Of a stretch of DNA of 15,807 nucleotides, positions 15,303-15,807 are shown piece by piece. The notes under the pieces were generated by a model, which saw only the letters and a program-made list of their open reading frames with translations, did not search any database and had not been told where the DNA came from. Every line of letters starts with the position of its first letter. The first letter of the stretch is position 1. The translations under genes were made by a program, and so were the position numbers. Origin of the DNA: an uncultured Prevotella sp. (GTDB lineage: Bacteria > Bacteroidota > Bacteroidia > Bacteroidales > Bacteroidaceae); assembly GCA_934190685.1 (NCBI GenBank), contig CAKPTK010000048.1:1-15807 (forward strand). Reading direction: 5' to 3'.

Positions 15303-15322
15303 GTGTAAGCCGCAAGGCTCAC
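15303..15322 (+). promoter_or_regulatory. Leader hairpin with GNRA tetraloop upstream of hsp20
   Basis: AGCC (15308-15311) and GGCT (15316-15319) pair around a GCAA tetraloop; GTG (15303-15305) and CAC (15320-15322) extend the stem past a two-base bulge. If transcription starts near 15302 it would sit at the very 5' end of the mRNA, where it could stabilise the transcript or respond to temperature. Confidence 0.4.
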
Positions 15323-15358
15323 AGAGATAATAAACATAAAAACAACTAAAATATAATT

Positions 15359-15363
15359 GGAGG
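15359..15363 (+). promoter_or_regulatory. Strong Shine-Dalgarno site of hsp20
   Basis: GGAGG lies 8 nt before the ATG at 15372 and decides that start over the in-frame TTG at 15357, which overlaps the site itself. Such a canonical site is uncommon in Bacteroidota and suggests high translation. Confidence 0.75.
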
Positions 15364-15371
15364 TTTTGATT

Positions 15372-15794
15372 ATGACACTTGCACGTAGAAATTCTTGGAT
15401 GCCCGATGTATTCAATGACTTTTTTGATACAGACTTTATGCCGAGAGCAAATGCTACAGCACCTGCAATCAACGTAAAGGAAACAGAAAAAGACTATACA
15501 GTAGAGGTTGCCGCTCCTGGACTCAAGAAAGGCGACTTCACTATCAACCTTAATGACGAAGGCAACTTGGTCATCAAGATGGAAAAGAAGAATGAAGCAA
15601 AGGACGAGAACAAGAAAGAGCACTATCTGCGCCGTGAGTTCTCTTATAGCAAATTCGAGCAGACACTCTTGCTGCCTGACGATGTAGACAAGGAAAAGAT
15701 TGCAGCCAACGTCAGCGATGGTGTACTCAACATCGAATTGCCGAAGATAGAGAAAGCTGCAGCTAAGACAGCCCGTCAGATTGAAGTGAAATAG
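15372..15794 (+). CDS. Small heat-shock protein, Hsp20/alpha-crystallin family
   Basis: This is an ATP-independent holdase that binds unfolding proteins in the cytoplasm under stress. The 140-residue protein has a short aromatic N-terminal arm (RRNSWMPDVFNDFFDTDF), an alpha-crystallin domain at about 31-125 starting at APAINVKETEKDYTVEVAAPG, the family signature DGVLNIELPK (116-125) and a C-terminal I-x-V motif (137-139, IEV) used in oligomer assembly. The length fits bacterial class A members. It stands 194 bp after tsaE with its own leader hairpin and strong ribosome binding site, so it is probably transcribed separately and stress-regulated. Only 13 bp remain after its stop. Confidence 0.94.
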   Translation: MTLARRNSWMPDVFNDFFDTDFMPRANATAPAINVKETEKDYTVEVAAPGLKKGDFTINLNDEGNLVIKMEKKNEAKDENKKEHYLRREFSYSKFEQTLLLPDDVDKEKIAANVSDGVLNIELPKIEKAAAKTARQIEVK

Positions 15795-15807
15795 TGGTTC
15801 GCTTGAG

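Noticed and set aside
15261..15623. Hydrophobic minus-strand ORFs opposite hsp20
   Set aside because: Antisense of the lysine-rich hsp20 coding region naturally yields Phe/Leu runs; no promoter or ribosome site is seen.

Overview
The window comes from a Bacteroidota chromosome, most likely Prevotella/Segatella or a close relative. The evidence is a SusD-type outer-membrane lipoprotein, T9SS components (a PorW/SprE-like lipoprotein and PorX), promoters of the Bacteroidota TAnnTTTG type, A-rich leaders before most genes, and protein sequences that read like Prevotella orthologues. No rRNA, tRNA, CRISPR array, IS element or phage gene is visible. Most of the window is ordinary, densely packed, mainly plus-strand housekeeping DNA.

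Layout. (1) 2-2261: the end of a polysaccharide utilisation locus, with the C-terminal 401 residues of a SusD-like protein overlapping a secreted CE8 pectinesterase, closed by an intrinsic terminator at 2289-2328. (2) 2356-2808, minus strand: tadA, the tRNA adenosine deaminase, with its own promoter. (3) 3007-6370: a tight plus-strand operon of a DJ-1/PfpI-family protein, ispD and recG, with a promoter at 2936-2968. (4) 6371-7535: a LysM-containing M23 metallopeptidase behind an unusually elaborate 217-bp control region (three phased GTTAA boxes, a promoter, a terminator-like leader hairpin and a Shine-Dalgarno site that can be masked), closed by a strong terminator. (5) 7713-15177: aroA, a metal ABC permease, the PorW/SprE-like protein, porX and tsaE, probably one operon from the promoter at 7650-7680. 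(6) 15372-15794: a small heat-shock protein Hsp20 with its own leader, a sigma-54-like site and a strong ribosome binding site.

The most interesting part is 9001-14742. The zinc/manganese-type permease runs without a stop codon into the lipoprotein signal peptide of the PorW/SprE-like TPR protein, giving one 927-codon ORF. The PorW reading frame is then cut by a single in-frame TAA at 11782-11784. The same frame continues for 440 sense codons, with a possible translational restart at 11803. So one gene is fused at its start and split in its middle, directly upstream of porX, whose receiver domain and two-metal alkaline-phosphatase-type site both look intact. PorW and PorX are known T9SS proteins, so this locus links structural and regulatory parts of that system. 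Whether the stop is a real mutation, a tolerated split or a sequence error cannot be settled from this window alone.
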